Source: Notamacropus eugenii
Lineage: Eukaryota; Chordata; Mammalia; Diprotodontia; Macropodidae
Assembly (NCBI RefSeq): GCF_028372415.1
Contig: NC_092876.1
Coordinates: forward strand, 60,164,385 to 60,228,384
DNA length: 64,000 bases
Reading direction: 5' to 3'
Shown: piece after piece, positions 42,308 to 54,039 of the stretch
Numbering within the stretch: position 1 is the first letter of the stretch
How the letters are laid out: each line of letters begins with the position of its first letter
The notes under the pieces: generated by a model
Databases searched by the model: none
The model's input: only the letters and a program-made list of their open reading frames with translations
Told to the model about the DNA's origin: nothing
Position numbers and translations under genes: made by a program

Positions 42308-42552
42308 TATGGCAGCACATCAAGCACTAGAATGGAGTTAGGAAGACCTGAGTTCAAATCCAGCTTCAGATGCTTACTAGCCATGAACCTGAGCAAGTCA
42401 CTTTCTGTCTGCCTCAGTTTTCCTCATTTGTAAACCAAGGACAATAATAACACTTACCTCCCAAGATTATTGTCAGGATTAGATGAAATAATATTTGTGA
42501 ATTTACTTTGTAAATGTTAAGCTAATCTAAATGCTAGCCAATAGTGTTATAG
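42308..42552 (+). mobile_element. MIR/THER1-type SINE nested in L2
   Basis: gacctgagttcaaatccagc, tctgcctcagttttcctcat, aagattattgtcaggattag, ending ctaaatgctagccaatagtg. Confidence 0.88.
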
Positions 42553-42819
42553 TGAGACCTGTCTGACTACTACTTCTAAGACTCTTTTGCTGGATCACCA
42601 TTCATGTTCAATTCCCTTACTGTGGGTGTTCCTCAAACCTCTTCTGGGTCCCTTTTCCCTCTTTCCATGCTCTTTGTTGGTGATTTTGCTAGCCCTCACG
42701 GGTTCATCCACCATCTCTAAGCAGATGACTTCCAAACCTATATATTCACCTCTATTCTATGAGCTCTATTCCCTCAGTTCCCTATTGGACATTTTCAGCT
42801 GAATGTTAGGCATCCAGAA

Positions 42820-43136
42820 GGGGCAGCTAGGTGGTGCAGCAGATAGAGCACCAGTGCAGGAGTCAAGAGGACCTGAGTTCAAATTTCACCTCAGACACTT
42901 GACACTCACTAGCTGTGTGACCTTGGGCAAGTCACTTAACCCCAATTGCCTCATCCTTGGTCATCTCCAGTCATCCTGATGAATATCTAATTACTGGACC
43001 CAGATGACCTAGGAGGAGAAAATGAGGCTGGTGACCTGTGTAGCCCTCCTTCACTCAAAACAAAGTCAAGTGCCAGTCATGTCATCATTTCTCTGATGGC
43101 ATGGTCTTCTTCAGCAACGAAGGATGAACACACAGA
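42820..43136 (+). mobile_element. complete RTE-tailed marsupial SINE nested in L2
   Basis: Head gggcagctaggtggtgcagc, core gtgaccttgggcaagtcact, then the distinct 3' half (ggtcatctccagtcatcctg; tctgatggcatggtcttctt; ending gatgaacacac). Flanked by catc(c/t)agaa at 42811-42819 and 43137-43145. Its 3' part is the module repeated at 6115, 6535 and, reversed, 62092. Confidence 0.93.
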
Positions 43137-43678
43137 CATCTAGAACTGAACTTATCCAAAATAGAACCCTTTACCTTTTATCCCAAACCCACCCCTCTAC
43201 TTAACCTCCCTCTTTCTGTTGAGGACACCACCACTCTTATACTCACCCTGATTCACATCCTCAAGTTAATGTTCCTCTCTCATTTCCAATGACTTTTCAA
43301 GTCTTAATTGAGGCAACAAATTCTACTTGAAGAAGGTTCGCCTTGTTAGGAAATTTTTCCTGACCTCAACACCCTTTGTAATGTCCACTTGCTGCTCTTG
43401 ATTCTGCCCCCTGAACAGAAGTAATCTAAATTCTAAACAGGATAAATCTAAAACTTCTTCCATAGAGCAGCACTTTAGATGTCTGAAGAGAGTTCTTCTC
43501 CTCCTCCTGACTCCTTTAGGATTATGTTAGCCATCATCTCTCGTTTAAAGCTCCCCCTCTCAAGGCTAACCACTTCTCTTAAGATACTGACTCAAGGCCC
43601 TTATGATCCTTCTCTGGTCACTCTTTTGTTTATCAACATCTTTCCTGAGTAGTGGTATCCAGAACTGAGTATTTAGTC

Positions 43679-45140
43679 AACAAGAATTTGTTAAGTCCTT
43701 AGCACAGACCTATTATTGAGCTAAGTACAAAGGATACAGAAAAGAACACAAACCCGGTCGTGGTAAATAAATATATACCTACAAGATGTTCTACAGTGTA
43801 AATGGAAGGTAACCTCAGAGGGAAGGCACCAGAGAAATGAAGGGAAGGACTTCTTTAAAGAGGTGAGATTTGAGCTAAGAGTTAGAAAAGGCCAGAGAAG
43901 CCAGGAGGCAGAGGGGAGGGGAAGGAGTATCCCAGGCTTGGGGGATGGCCAGTAAAAAAAGTTGTGATGGAATCCTGAGAATGGAGTGTTGTGTTCAAGG
44001 AATCTTGTAAAGGCCAGTAACGATGGATTGTGGGGTATATGAAGAGGAGTAAAGGATAAGGACCAGAAGGTAGGAAGAGGCCCTGATTGTGAAGAGTTAA
44101 GAAGCCAAACAAAGGATTATATGTTTGATCCTAGAGATCATGGGGTACCCATGGAGCTTAGGGAGTTACGGAGGTGACAAGGTCAGGCCTGATTTTAGAC
44201 AAAATACCTTGGCAGCTAGCTGAGTGAAGGATGGACTGAAGAGATTTGAGATAGAGGTGATGAGCGCCTACATGAGGGTGCAGACTGTGTAAGGGAAGGA
44301 GGGGGAGATAGATACAAGAGATGTCACAAAGACAGAAATAAAAAGACAAAAGCCTTTGGGATATGTGAGGTGTCAGTGAGGGGTCAAGGATGACACTTGG
44401 GTTTTGAGCTTGAGGGACTGGGAGAATGAAAGTGTCTTCGGTAGTAATGATAAGGTAGTATGGGAGACAAAAACATCTGGGAGTGAGGAAGTCAGAAAGG
44501 GAAGAAAATGAGTTTTATTTTGCATATGTTGAGTTTGAGATGCCTATAAGGCAGTTGGGGATGTGAGATTAGAGCACAGAAGAGAGACTGTGGTGGGATA
44601 CACAGATTTGGGAATCTTTTGCCTAGAAACCATAGATGAAAGACTGAGAACTGGTGGGATTACTAATCAAGAGAGTGGAGGGGGGAAAAGGGCCTGGGAT
44701 AGACCCTTGGGGGACTCCCATGGTTAATGGGTATGACCTAGAGCATGATCATCCTGCTAAGGAAATTGATAGTGGCTGGACAGGAAGAGAACCAGGAGAG
44801 AGTGGCATCACAAAAATCTAGAAAAGAGTTTCCAGAAGGAGTAGTATGCTAGAGGGTGTCAAAAGCTGCAGAGAGGTCAAGAAGGTTGAAGATTGAGTAA
44901 GGGACATTGGATTTGTCAGTCACGAGATCACTGGCAACTTTGGAGGGAGCAATTTCAGGTGAATGATGAAGTTGGCACCCAGATTTCAGAGGGTTTTAGA
45001 AGCAAGTGAGAGGAGAGGAAGTTGAGGCACTTAGAGTAGAAAGCTCTCTCAAGGAAATTTGGTAGAAAAAAGAAGCATAGGAAAAGTAGTTGGCAGGGTT
45101 GGTAGGATCCAGTGAGAGTTCTTTAAGATGTGAGAAGCGT
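43679..45140 (-). mobile_element. L2-clade LINE, 1.46 kb, inserted in CR1
   Basis: The longest uninterrupted L2 here. Antisense landmarks in order: terminus (tttgttaagtccttagcaca), agatttgagctaagagttag, tttgatcctagagatcatgg, gatgacacttgggttttgag, catatgttgagtttgagatg, gaccaggagag-like motif near 44790, tcaaaagctgcagagaggtc. No open frame. Confidence 0.82.
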
Positions 45141-45284
45141 GTCCTTTTAAAAAAAAATATCTATCCCCCCCCATTACATGTTTAAACAATTTTCTGAGTT
45201 CCAGATTCTATCCCCCAAGCCCTGCCCCCATCCCGAGATGGTAAGCAATCTCATATAGTTTATACATGGAACATGTCATTCTTG
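45141..45284 (-). mobile_element. L1 3' end scrap
   Basis: Poly-T/A start, ccattacatgtttaaacaat, tgagatggtaagcaatctca (variant), tatagtttatacatggaaca. About 140 bp of 3' UTR. Confidence 0.7.
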
Positions 45285-45722
45285 ATGTAGTTGGACCAAA
45301 GCAGAATTCAGAGGGACCGTCACCTTCATATATCAACTCCTGATTCCTGAAATCTATGCCTCTCTTAATACAGCTTAAAGACATATCAGTTTCCATGACT
45401 GCCACACCACACTACTGACTTCTATTAAACATTAAATCCACTCAGACCCCCAGACAGTTTTCAGACACGATGCTGTCTAGCCATGTTTCTACCATCTTTA
45501 CTTGCGAAGTTGATTTTTTGAACACAAGTGTAAGATTGTACTTGAGAGTATGTTCTGTATACATTGTTTTTGTTTTTCTAGAAAAATAGTTATTACATGC
45601 ATTGACCAGCAAACCACTGCTTTCAAGTCTTATTTATGATATCTCAGCATTCATATGTTCCAGTTCTTTCAGGACCCAAGCTATATCTTACCTGAGCCAG
45701 GTGAACTCATTGAGAGCAGTTT

Positions 45723-45894
45723 CAGGGGTGGGGAACCTGAAGCCTCAAGGCCGCATGTGGCCCTCTAGGTCCTCAAGTGTGGCCCTTTAACTAAATTCAA
45801 AGTGCATAGAACAAATTCCCTTTGTTGATTTGTTCTGTAAAACTTAGATTCAGTCAATGGGTTGCACCCAAGGACCACAGTTTCCTTACCCCTG
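45723..45894. mobile_element. hAT-type miniature element nested in CR1
   Basis: A 172-bp imperfect palindrome beginning caggggtggggaacctgaag and ending tttccttacccctg. Internal arms match (gtggccctctaggtcctcaa against ttgcacccaaggaccacag). The CAGGGG..CCCCTG ends are those of hAT families. An 8-bp target duplication is not evident. Confidence 0.8.
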
Positions 45895-45924
45895 AAGTCC
45901 TCTCCTACATGCTATTCCAATATA

Positions 45925-46930
45925 TTTTTGAGCAGGGGACTGACAAAGTCAGGTCTGGACTTTAGTAATATCAGTTTGGCAACTATATGATTCTAGATTG
46001 GAGAAGGGAGAGAGGAGGCAAGGAGATCAATTTGGAAGTTATTGTAGTAATCCAGGTGAGAAATGATGAGAGTCCGAGATAGAGGCTGTGTGAGTGGTGA
46101 GCAGGGGGCAAAGCTGAGCAATGTTGTTGAAGTAGTAACCACAAGATTTTGCAATTCATTGACTGTGACCATACAAGAGAGAAGGCAGAACAGAGGTTGA
46201 TTCCAAGGTTGCAAACCTAAGCTATTGGAAGGACAGTATTGCCCTCAATATGGAAATATGGAAGCATAGATCATAGATTTAGAGCTAGAAGGGACCTCAG
46301 AGGCCAACAAGTCCATTGATTTTCCTCAATTACTGATAAAGAAACTGAGTCAGATCACATAGCTACTGAGTATATGAAGTAGGATTTGAACCCAGGTCTT
46401 CCTGACTCAAAGTCCATCACCTATAACATATGTCCTGTAGGGAGAAGAGTAGATTGGGGAGAAAATATAATAAGATCTTTTTTGTTTGTGTTTATCTTGA
46501 GATTCCTATGAGTCATCCAGATGGAGATGTACAGCCAGCCAAATGATCATTCAGACCTGGAGCTTATGAGACATATTAAGACTAGACAGGATTTTTATGT
46601 TATCTGCAAAGAGATAACAACTGAGTTCAGAGTTTCTGATGAGGTCACCAAAGGAGAGAGAAATGGGCCTAGGGCAAAATTTTGGAAGCATACTCATAAT
46701 TGGTGGACTAGAGAAGGATAGTTGGTGATCTCTAGCAGAGGATATTGAGAAGGAAAAGTCAGAGAGGAGTAAGAGAAAACAATGTCGTGGGAGCCAAGGA
46801 AGGATTATGCCAAACATGTGGTAGAGGGAGTTTATAGCATCAAAAGCTGTGAAAAAGGCAAATAGAAGAAAAACTGAGAAAAGGCCATGGGATTTAGCCC
46901 CCAATAAATCACTGGCAACCTTGGAAGTAA
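45925..46930 (-). mobile_element. L2-clade LINE with nested MIR
   Basis: gagcaggggactgacaaagt, gtagtaatccaggtgagaaa, gttgattccaaggttgcaaa, then after the MIR gagattcctatgagtcatcc, tatagcatcaaaagctgtga, aatcactggcaaccttggaa. Confidence 0.78.
46255..46445 (-). mobile_element. MIR-type SINE nested in L2
   Basis: gagctagaagggacctcaga, ggatttgaacccaggtcttc, cctgactcaaagtccatcac. Confidence 0.8.
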
Positions 46931-46931
46931 A

Positions 46932-47165
46932 CAAAGATTAACTAAGCACCTACTATGTGCCAGATATTGAGCCAAGTGCTTTATAAGTATTATCTCATTT
47001 GATCCTTCCAACTATCCTAGGAAGCAGGTGCTACTATTATCCATCCCCATTTTACAGTTGAGGAAGCTGAAGTAGGCAAAGACTAAGTGATTTGCCCAGG
47101 AACCTTCAACCATTAAGAAGCTGAGGTTGACTCCAAACGCAGTGGTCCACCTACCAAACCACCTA
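46932..47165 (-). mobile_element. MIR-type SINE
   Basis: taagcacctactatgtgcca, atctcatttgatccttccaa, ccccattttacagttgagga, gtgatttgcccaggaacctt. Confidence 0.85.
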
Positions 47166-47199
47166 ATTGATTCTACTTTACTGAGGCCAGGGAACTATT

Positions 47200-47425
47200 T
47201 CTGAGACTGTTCATGGCAATATGCACAGAGAGCCTGCCTCATAGTCAGACCCAGGTTTGGGTCCTGCCTCTGACACATATTGGCTATGAAACCCTGGGCA
47301 GGTGATTTAACCCTTCCATGCCCCCCTTTGTAATTCTAAAGGCTATAAATTGTGCATAGCAGGCACTGAATGGCTTTGGTAGAGGGAATTTCCTCAGTAT
47401 GAATGATATCACAGACATGGCAAAA
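47200..47425 (+). mobile_element. MIR-like SINE variant with its own 3' half
   Basis: ggtttgggtcctgcctctga, accctgggcaggtgatttaa, aaaggctataaattgtgcat, ggtagagggaatttcctcag, gaatgatatcacagacatgg. The 3' half matches that at 12360-12555. Confidence 0.7.
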
Positions 47426-47429
47426 ATGA

Positions 47430-47760
47430 AATAAAACTTTGAGGAGAGCTATTTCATTCCAGTGGCAGAGTCAGACTCCACATTGCAAGGAATGGAGAAA
47501 TGAGTGGGAGGTAAGGTGATGGAGACAACAAGCGTAGACAACCCTTTCTAGACAATTGTCAGTAAAGGAAGAAGAAAGGGGGGTAAGCTTGAGAATGATG
47601 GCAGTGCCAAGCAGGTTTGTCTGTTTGTTTTTGAAAGGGTGCAGAAGACCTAGATATGTTTGTAGGTGGTAGGGAAGAAATCAGTTGAGAAGTGATAGAA
47701 AATGAGAGAAAGCAGGAGGATTTGAGAGGAGAGTCTCCTGGAGGTTATGAAGAAAGAGTT
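47430..47760 (-). mobile_element. L2-clade LINE, internal coding part
   Basis: caacaagcgtagacaaccct, tttctagacaattgtcagta, tgtttgtaggtggtagggaa. This is the region upstream of the usual 3' fragments. Another L2 3' end follows directly. Confidence 0.65.
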
Positions 47761-50444
47761 AGTCAATACGCATTTTTATAAGCCTTACTTTGTACCAAGC
47801 ACTGTGCTAAGTACTGGCTATTCAAAGAGAAGTAAAAACTGACCTGCCCTCTGGAAGCTCAAATTATGATAGGAGAGGCAACATGTAGCAGAGAAGATGG
47901 AAGATAACCTCAAAGGAGAAGGGACTAATGAGGGGAGGCAGAATATAGTGGGGAAGAGATCAGGAAATGCTACAGAAAGTAACATTTGAGCTGAGTCTTG
48001 ATAGAAGCCAGAGATGTAAAGAGGAAGAAGCCTGGGGAAAGCCAGTGTAAACCCCTGAGTCTGGAGACAGAATTTCTTGTGAGAAAAACAGCAACGAAGC
48101 TAGTACCACTGGATCTCAGTGTACATGAAGGAGATTATGGTGTTAAGAAGATTGGAAAACTAAGAAGGGGACAGAAAGAAGCTTTAAAAAGCTTTAGGAA
48201 GAGCTTTAAGAAGAAAAAGAGCTTTGAAAACCAAAGACATTTAAAATTGACCTTGGAAATAACAGGGAGCTGCTGGAATTTTTTTGATTAGGGGAGCGAT
48301 AAGGTTAAACTTAGATTTTTAAAAACATTTTTTGTTAAATATTTTCCAATTACATCTTTAAAAAATTAACATTCATATTTTAAAATTTTGAGTTCTAAAT
48401 TCTCTCCATCCTTCCTGCTCCTCCCTCACCGTTTGAGAAGTCAAGCAATATGACAATTATACATGTGAAATCATACAAAACATTTCCGTATTAGCCATGT
48501 TGAAAAATAAATCACACATATACACAAAATAAAATAAGAAAAAGTGAAGAAAGTGTTTTTCAATCTGCACACAGAGGTCATCAGTTCTCTCTCTGGAGGT
48601 GGATAGCATTTTTCATCATGAGTCCTTTGGAATTGTCTTGGATGATTGTCATGATCAGAATAGTTAAGTCTTTCACAGTAAATCATCCTTACAATATTAC
48701 TGTTACTGTGTACAATATTCTCATGGTTCTGGTCATTTCACTTTGCATGAGTTCATATAAATCTTCCAGGTTTCTCTGAAACCATCCTGCTCATCACTTC
48801 TTATAGCACAATAAGTATTCCATCACAGTCATATACCACAACTTATTCTGCCATTCCTCAATTGACAGACGTTCACTAGATTTCCATTTTTTTTTTTGGC
48901 CACCATAAAGAGAGCTGTTATAAATATTTTTGAACAAATAAGTCTTTTTCCCTTTTCTTTCATCTCTCTTGGATAAAAATCTAGTAGTGGTATTGCTGGA
49001 TTAAAGGGTATGACAGTTTTGTAGCCCTTTGGACAGAGTTTCAAATTGTTCTCCAGGATGGTTGGATCAGTTCACAGCTCTACCAACGTGCATTAGTGTC
49101 CAAATTTCCCCACATTCTCTCCAACATTAGTCATTTTCCTTTTCTGTCATATTAGCCAATCTAATAGGTGTGAAATGGTACCTCAGAGTTGTTTTAATTT
49201 GCATTTCTCTAATCAATAGTAATTCAGAGCATTTTTTAATGTGACTATTGATTTCTTCTTCTGAAAATTGCCTGTTTATTTCCTTTGACCATTGAAATGG
49301 TTCTTATTTTTATAAATTTAGCTCCATTCCCTCTGCATTTAAGAAATGAGGCCTTTACCAGAAAAAAATTGCTGTAAAATTTTCCCCCAGTTTCTTATTT
49401 TCCTTTTTATTTTGACTGAATTAGTTTTATTTGTGCAAAAGCTTTTCAGTTTCATACATGTAATCAAAATTATCCATTTCACTTCCTGTGATCCTTTCTA
49501 TCTCTTGTTTGGTCATAAACTCTTCCCTTATCCATACATCTGATAGGTACATTTTTCAATGCTCCCCTAATTTACTGATGCTATCACCCTGTGTCTAAAT
49601 CATTTATTCATTTTTACCATATTTCAGTATACAGATGTTAATATATACCTAGTTTCTTCCAAAATGCTTCTATGGCTTTCCCAGTGATTTTTGTCAAATG
49701 GTGAATGCTTACCTTTGGGTTTATTGAACACTAGATTATTATGGCCATTTACTACTGTGTATTGTGTACCTAATCTGCTTCATTGGTCCACCACTGTATT
49801 TCTTAGTCAGTACCAGACTATTTTGATGATTACTGCTTTGCAATATAGTTTGAAATCTAGTACTGCTAGATCATTTTTTTTTCCATTGATTCCCTTGATA
49901 TTATTGGCCTTTTGTCCTCCCGGATGAATTTTGTTACTTTTTTTTTTAGCTCTATAAAGTAATTCTTTGGTAGTTTGAATAGTATGGCACTGAATAAATA
50001 ATCTAACTTAGGTAGAATTGTCATTTTTATTATGTTGGCAATTCTACCTGCCCACGTGTAATTAATATTTCTCTGATGGTTTAGCTCTGTCTTTATTATG
50101 TGAGAAGTGTTTTATAATAGTATTCATATAGTCCCGAGGTTTGTCTTGCCAGGTAGGCTCCCAAGTATTTTATATTGTCTGTAGTTATTTTAAATGGATT
50201 TTCTCTTTCTATCTCTTCCTGCTGGGTTTTGTTGGTAGTATTTAGAAATGCTGATAATTACATGGATTTATTTTATATACTGCAACTTTGCTAAAGTTTT
50301 TAATTATTTCCACTAGTTTTTCAATTGATTCTCTAGGGTTTTCTAAGTATACCATCATATCATCTGCAAAGAGTGATAGTTTTGTTTCCTCATTGCCTAT
50401 TTTTATTTAATTTTTTTCTTGTCTTATTGCTATAGTTAGCATTT

Positions 50445-50533
50445 TTTCAAGGCAAATGAGTTTAGTGACTTGCCCAGGGTCACATAGCTATTAAGTGTCT
50501 AAGACCAGATTTGAACTCAGGTCTTCTTGAATT
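50445..50533 (-). mobile_element. SINE fragment inserted in L1 ORF2
   Basis: About 89 bp: aggcaaatgagtttagtgac, ttgcccagggtcacatagct, cagatttgaactcaggtctt. It is flanked by tatag(t/c)tagcattt (50431-50444 and 50534-50547), 14 bp with one mismatch. L1 ORF2 DNA continues without loss on both sides. Confidence 0.85.
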
Positions 50534-51390
50534 TATAGCTAGCATTTCTAATACAATACTGAATAATAGTGGTGATAATGAACATCCTTGCTTCACTCCT
50601 GATCTTATTGAGAAGGCTTCTAGTTTATCCCCATTACAGATAATACTTGTTCTTGGTTTTAGATAGGTTAATCCTATGCTATCCAGTGTTTTAATAGGAA
50701 TGGGTGTCATATTTTGTTCAAAGCTCTTTCTTCATCTATTGATATAATTATATGATTTTTTTTGTTTTTGTTACCAATTTTTATCAGTTTTTTCTTTGTT
50801 TTTGTTATCAATTTTGTTGTCAATTATGCTTATAATTTTCTTGTATTGAACCAGCCCTGAATTCCTGGTATAAATTCCACCTAGTTGTAGCATGTGATCT
50901 TTGTGATTATTATAATCTTATTGCTAATATTTTTGAAATGTTTTACATTAATATTCATTAGGGGAATTAGTCTTTAGTTTTCTTTCTCTATTTTGCTTTC
51001 CCTGGTTCTTCAATGAGCTTTCGTATCTCTTTTTCCATTTGACCAGTTCTGCTCTTTAAGATGCTATTTTCATCACTGAAGTTTTGTACCTCTTTTGCCA
51101 TTTGGTCAATTGTATTTTTAAGGTGTTATTTTCTTCAGTGTTTTTGTGCCTCTTTTTACCGAGCTGTTAATTGTCTTTTTATAATTTTCTTCCCTCATTC
51201 TTATGATCTCACCCAATTTTTCTTCTATCACTCTTTTTGATTTTGATATCATGTTGTCTGAGTTTGTGTCTTAATCTTCTCTGTCACCATAATAGCTTTT
51301 TAAGGTCAGATTCTTTTTGGTTATTTGCTCATTTTCCAGTCTAGTTCTTGACTTTCAATTTTATGTTAAAGTTGGTCTCTTTTCCTGGTT

Positions 51391-51442
51391 GGGTGGTGGT
51401 GGTGGTGGTGGTGGTGGTGGTGGTGGTGGTGGTGGTGGTGGT
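51391..51442. repeat. GGT trinucleotide microsatellite
   Basis: About 17 uninterrupted GGT units inside the ORF1/5' UTR part of the L1. Perfect purity suggests a recent expansion. Confidence 0.97.
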
Positions 51443-52730
51443 GAAGGGTCACTGTCCCAAACTTCAAAATTTTTTTCACTGTTATTTTTTCTGAACTAGT
51501 TCTGAGGTTTGGGAAGTTCTCAATCCTTCCAAGATGTTATGATCCAGGAAAAGATGTGGTCACTTATCTCCTGATCTGGGCTCTGATTGTTGCCTAGGAA
51601 AGGCCCCTGATCCTTTGCAGATTCAAGCAATGCTGCTTCTCAGGGTCGCTTTTTCCTTGTGATCAAAAGTGCACCTCTCTACCCTTGAACTGTGACCCAG
51701 AAATGGGTATAGGCAATGGAGCTACCAAACAACATACAGTCCTGCACTCAGCACTAGTCCCCTATAATCCCTGTAATCTCTTTCTGACAAGTCGCCCAAT
51801 ATCCCCTTACTGTGTCTGATATAAGAGCTCCAAAAGCTGTTGTTTGTGGTATCATTACTACTGGTCCTGCATCCACAGGGACTCTGGGCCAACCTCCACC
51901 CCTGAGTCACAGATCTCTCCTTCTGATTTCTTAAGTTGTCTTGCACTGGAAGAATGTCTAACCCTGACCTTTTATTGACTCTGCCCCTCCAGAATTTGAT
52001 TTGAGATATTAGTTTAAAGTTGTTTAGAGGGGGACATTGAGACAACTCACCTGTAGTACTTTCTCTACTCTGCCATCTTGGCTCTGTCCCTGAAAGGTTC
52101 CCAGACTTAGACTTTAGAAAAAATTACTTTGACAGCTTATTGGAAAATGGAATGGAGAGAGACTTGAGGCAGAGAGACCAATTAGGAAGCTTATTTCTAG
52201 CTAAGAGTTGGTGAGGGCCTGAACTAGGAAGGTGATTGTGTGAGTAGAGAGATTGGGACTAAAACAAGAAATGTTGCAAAAGTAGAAATCACAAGATTTG
52301 GCAATGGATTAAAAATCTGGAGAGAAAGGGAGGAGTCAAGGATGATGCTGAGGTTTCAAGCCTAAGAGGATGATGGTACCCTGAATAAACCCAGGGAAAA
52401 AGGAAGATGGGAAGTTGGGGGGGGGTATTATATGTTCTATTTTGGACAAGTTGAGTTTGAGGTAGTTACACAAATCCTGTTTTCAATGTCTAGAAGGCAA
52501 TTGGTGATGTGTGACTGCAGCTCAGGAGGGATATAAATATAAATGTGGAGTCTGGCCTTGGCAAGTAAAAGGGTCATCCTTTCTTAAGAGAGAAAAGGGG
52601 ATGATGAAGATGACTTTTGAGGTACAGAGGAGAGCTTATACTCTAAAATAGAAGGCATATCCCCTACTGAGGAGGAAGGGGAAAGGCTTTTGTAAGAGAC
52701 TCTAGGAGAGAAGAAAAGGTTAGGAGCCAG

Positions 52731-52758
52731 AGGGTTTAGGGTTAGGTTTAGGGTTTTA
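52731..52758 (+). repeat. short telomere-like tract
   Basis: agggtttagggttaggttta followed by gggtttta: four imperfect TTAGGG-type units inside decayed L2 DNA. Confidence 0.75.
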
Positions 52759-52894
52759 GCTTTAGTGGGGAATGTAAGGGTCAATTGTAGAAAACTGAAA
52801 GGACTACTTTGTGGCAGTGAGGAACTAATTGTGATTAACATAAATTTCTAATGAACCCAATCATTCCTATAGTTGTGTAATTTTCTCTAGCAAC

Positions 52895-53790
52895 TTTCTT
52901 TTTTCCTTCAAAAAAACATGATATTTCCTTTTTCCCCAATAACACATAGAAACAATTTTTAACATTTGTTTTTAAGTTTTGTACTCCAAATTATATCCCT
53001 TCCTCCTTCCTGCCTCTCCCTGAGATGGCAAGCAATCTAATTTAGGCTATACATTTGAAATCATGTAAAACATTTCAATATTAGTCATTTTGTGCAAGAA
53101 AATTTAGCAAAAAAAAGGGAAGTGAAAATAGTATGTGTCATTCTATATTCAGATGAATAGCAATTTTTCATCATGAGTTCTTTGGGACAGTCTTGGATCA
53201 TTATATTACTGAGAATAGTTAAGTCATTCATAATTGTTCATTGTACAATATTACTGTTACTGTGTACAGTATTCTTCTGGTCCTGCTCATTTCACTTTGC
53301 ACATGAGTTCATAGAAATCTTCCAGTTTTTTCTGAAACCATTCTGCTTGTCATTTCTTATAGCACAATAATAATCCATCACAATCACTTGTTCAGTCATT
53401 CCACAACTGAAAGACATCCCCTCAATTTCCAATTTTTGCCACCAAACAAAAATGAACTGCTATAAATATTTTTGTACAAATAGGTCCTTTTTCCTTTTAA
53501 AAACAATCTCTTTTGGGATATAGACTTAGCAGTGGTATTGCTAGGTCAAAAGGTACACACAATTTGTTTACCATAGTTCCAAATTCCTCTCCAAAATGAC
53601 TGGATCAGTTCACAACCTCCTCCCATTAGTCTCCCAATTTTCCCACATCTTCTCTAACATTTATCAGTTTCATTTTCTGTCAATATTAGCCAATATAGGT
53701 ATGACTTGGTCCCTCAGAGTTGTTTTAATTTGCATTTCTCTAATCAATAATGATTTAGAATATTTTTTCATATGACTATAGACAGTCTAG
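52895..53790 (-). mobile_element. L1 3' end, 5'-truncated
   Basis: 3' UTR (ccctgagatggcaagcaatc, tgaaatcatgtaaaacattt) then ORF2 C-terminal DNA in antisense (gtacagtattcttctggtcc, ttagtcattttgtgcaag, ttgttttaatttgcatttct), stopping at tcatatgactatagacag. About 900 bp. 53791-54039 shows nothing. Confidence 0.88.
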
Positions 53791-54039
53791 CAGCTTTCAG
53801 TAGCATATGAGTAGGACTGAATATGATGGATGGTGGGAGTTGGTAGTCTGATAATGTACAACTGGTGAAAGGACAAGGAGACAAGAAATGCACAGATGGT
53901 TGAACACACTTTTAAATTTAATCTGCATTATTAACATTTTCTCCATCACTTTCTTAAGTCTTGATTTCTAAAATGTGAAAAACCATTCTTAGCTCCCAAG
54001 CTGTATGAAAAAAAGGCAGCATGCTAGATTTGGCTCATA

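Larger units (their letters stand above)
42065..43320 (+). mobile_element. L2-clade LINE RT region with two nested SINEs
   Basis: Pieces at 42065-42307, 42553-42819 and 43137-43320 are in sense order. The middle piece still shows reverse-transcriptase echoes: GVPQ about 70 bp before an ADD box (agcagatgacttcca near 42720-42735). The third continues with actgaacttatccaaaatag and tctgttgaggacaccaccac. Two SINE insertions separate the pieces. Confidence 0.75.
43330..45722 (-). mobile_element. CR1-clade LINE split by L2 and L1 DNA
   Basis: 43330-43678 (taggaaatttttcctgacct, catcatctctcgtttaaagc, gtggtatccagaactgagta) continues at 45285-45722 in CR1 order (gtagttggaccaaagcagaa, tgacttctattaaacattaa, agccatgtttctaccatctt, gccaggtgaactcattgaga). 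The 1.6 kb between is foreign. Confidence 0.75.
48320..52104 (-). mobile_element. L1: LINE-1 with internal deletion, both ends intact
   Basis: Flanked by acttaga(t/c)ttt at 48309-48319 and 52105-52115. The minus strand runs from the 5' head (GAGCCAAGATGGCAGAGTAG near 52065-52085) through 5' UTR and ORF1 coiled-coil DNA (51010-51450). At about 51007 it jumps into ORF2 reverse transcriptase DNA, then runs to the 3' UTR. Compared with the copy at 15744, about 2.8 kb (ORF1 C-terminus, spacer, ORF2 endonuclease, RT start) is missing. ORF2 is shredded; the RT FADD region is still visible (atatcatctgcaaagagtga, about 50355). The C-terminal knuckle region is degraded. A SINE scrap is inserted at 50445. 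Confidence 0.93.
47765..52850 (-). mobile_element. L2-clade LINE split by an L1
   Basis: 47765-48319 (terminus accaagcactgtgctaagta, tgagctgagtcttgatagaa, ataacagggagctgctggaa, ggggagcgataaggttaaac) continues at 52105-52850 (aattactttgacagcttatt, gtcaaggatgatgctgaggt, ttctattttggacaagttga). The joint falls exactly at the L1 target duplication. Confidence 0.85.
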
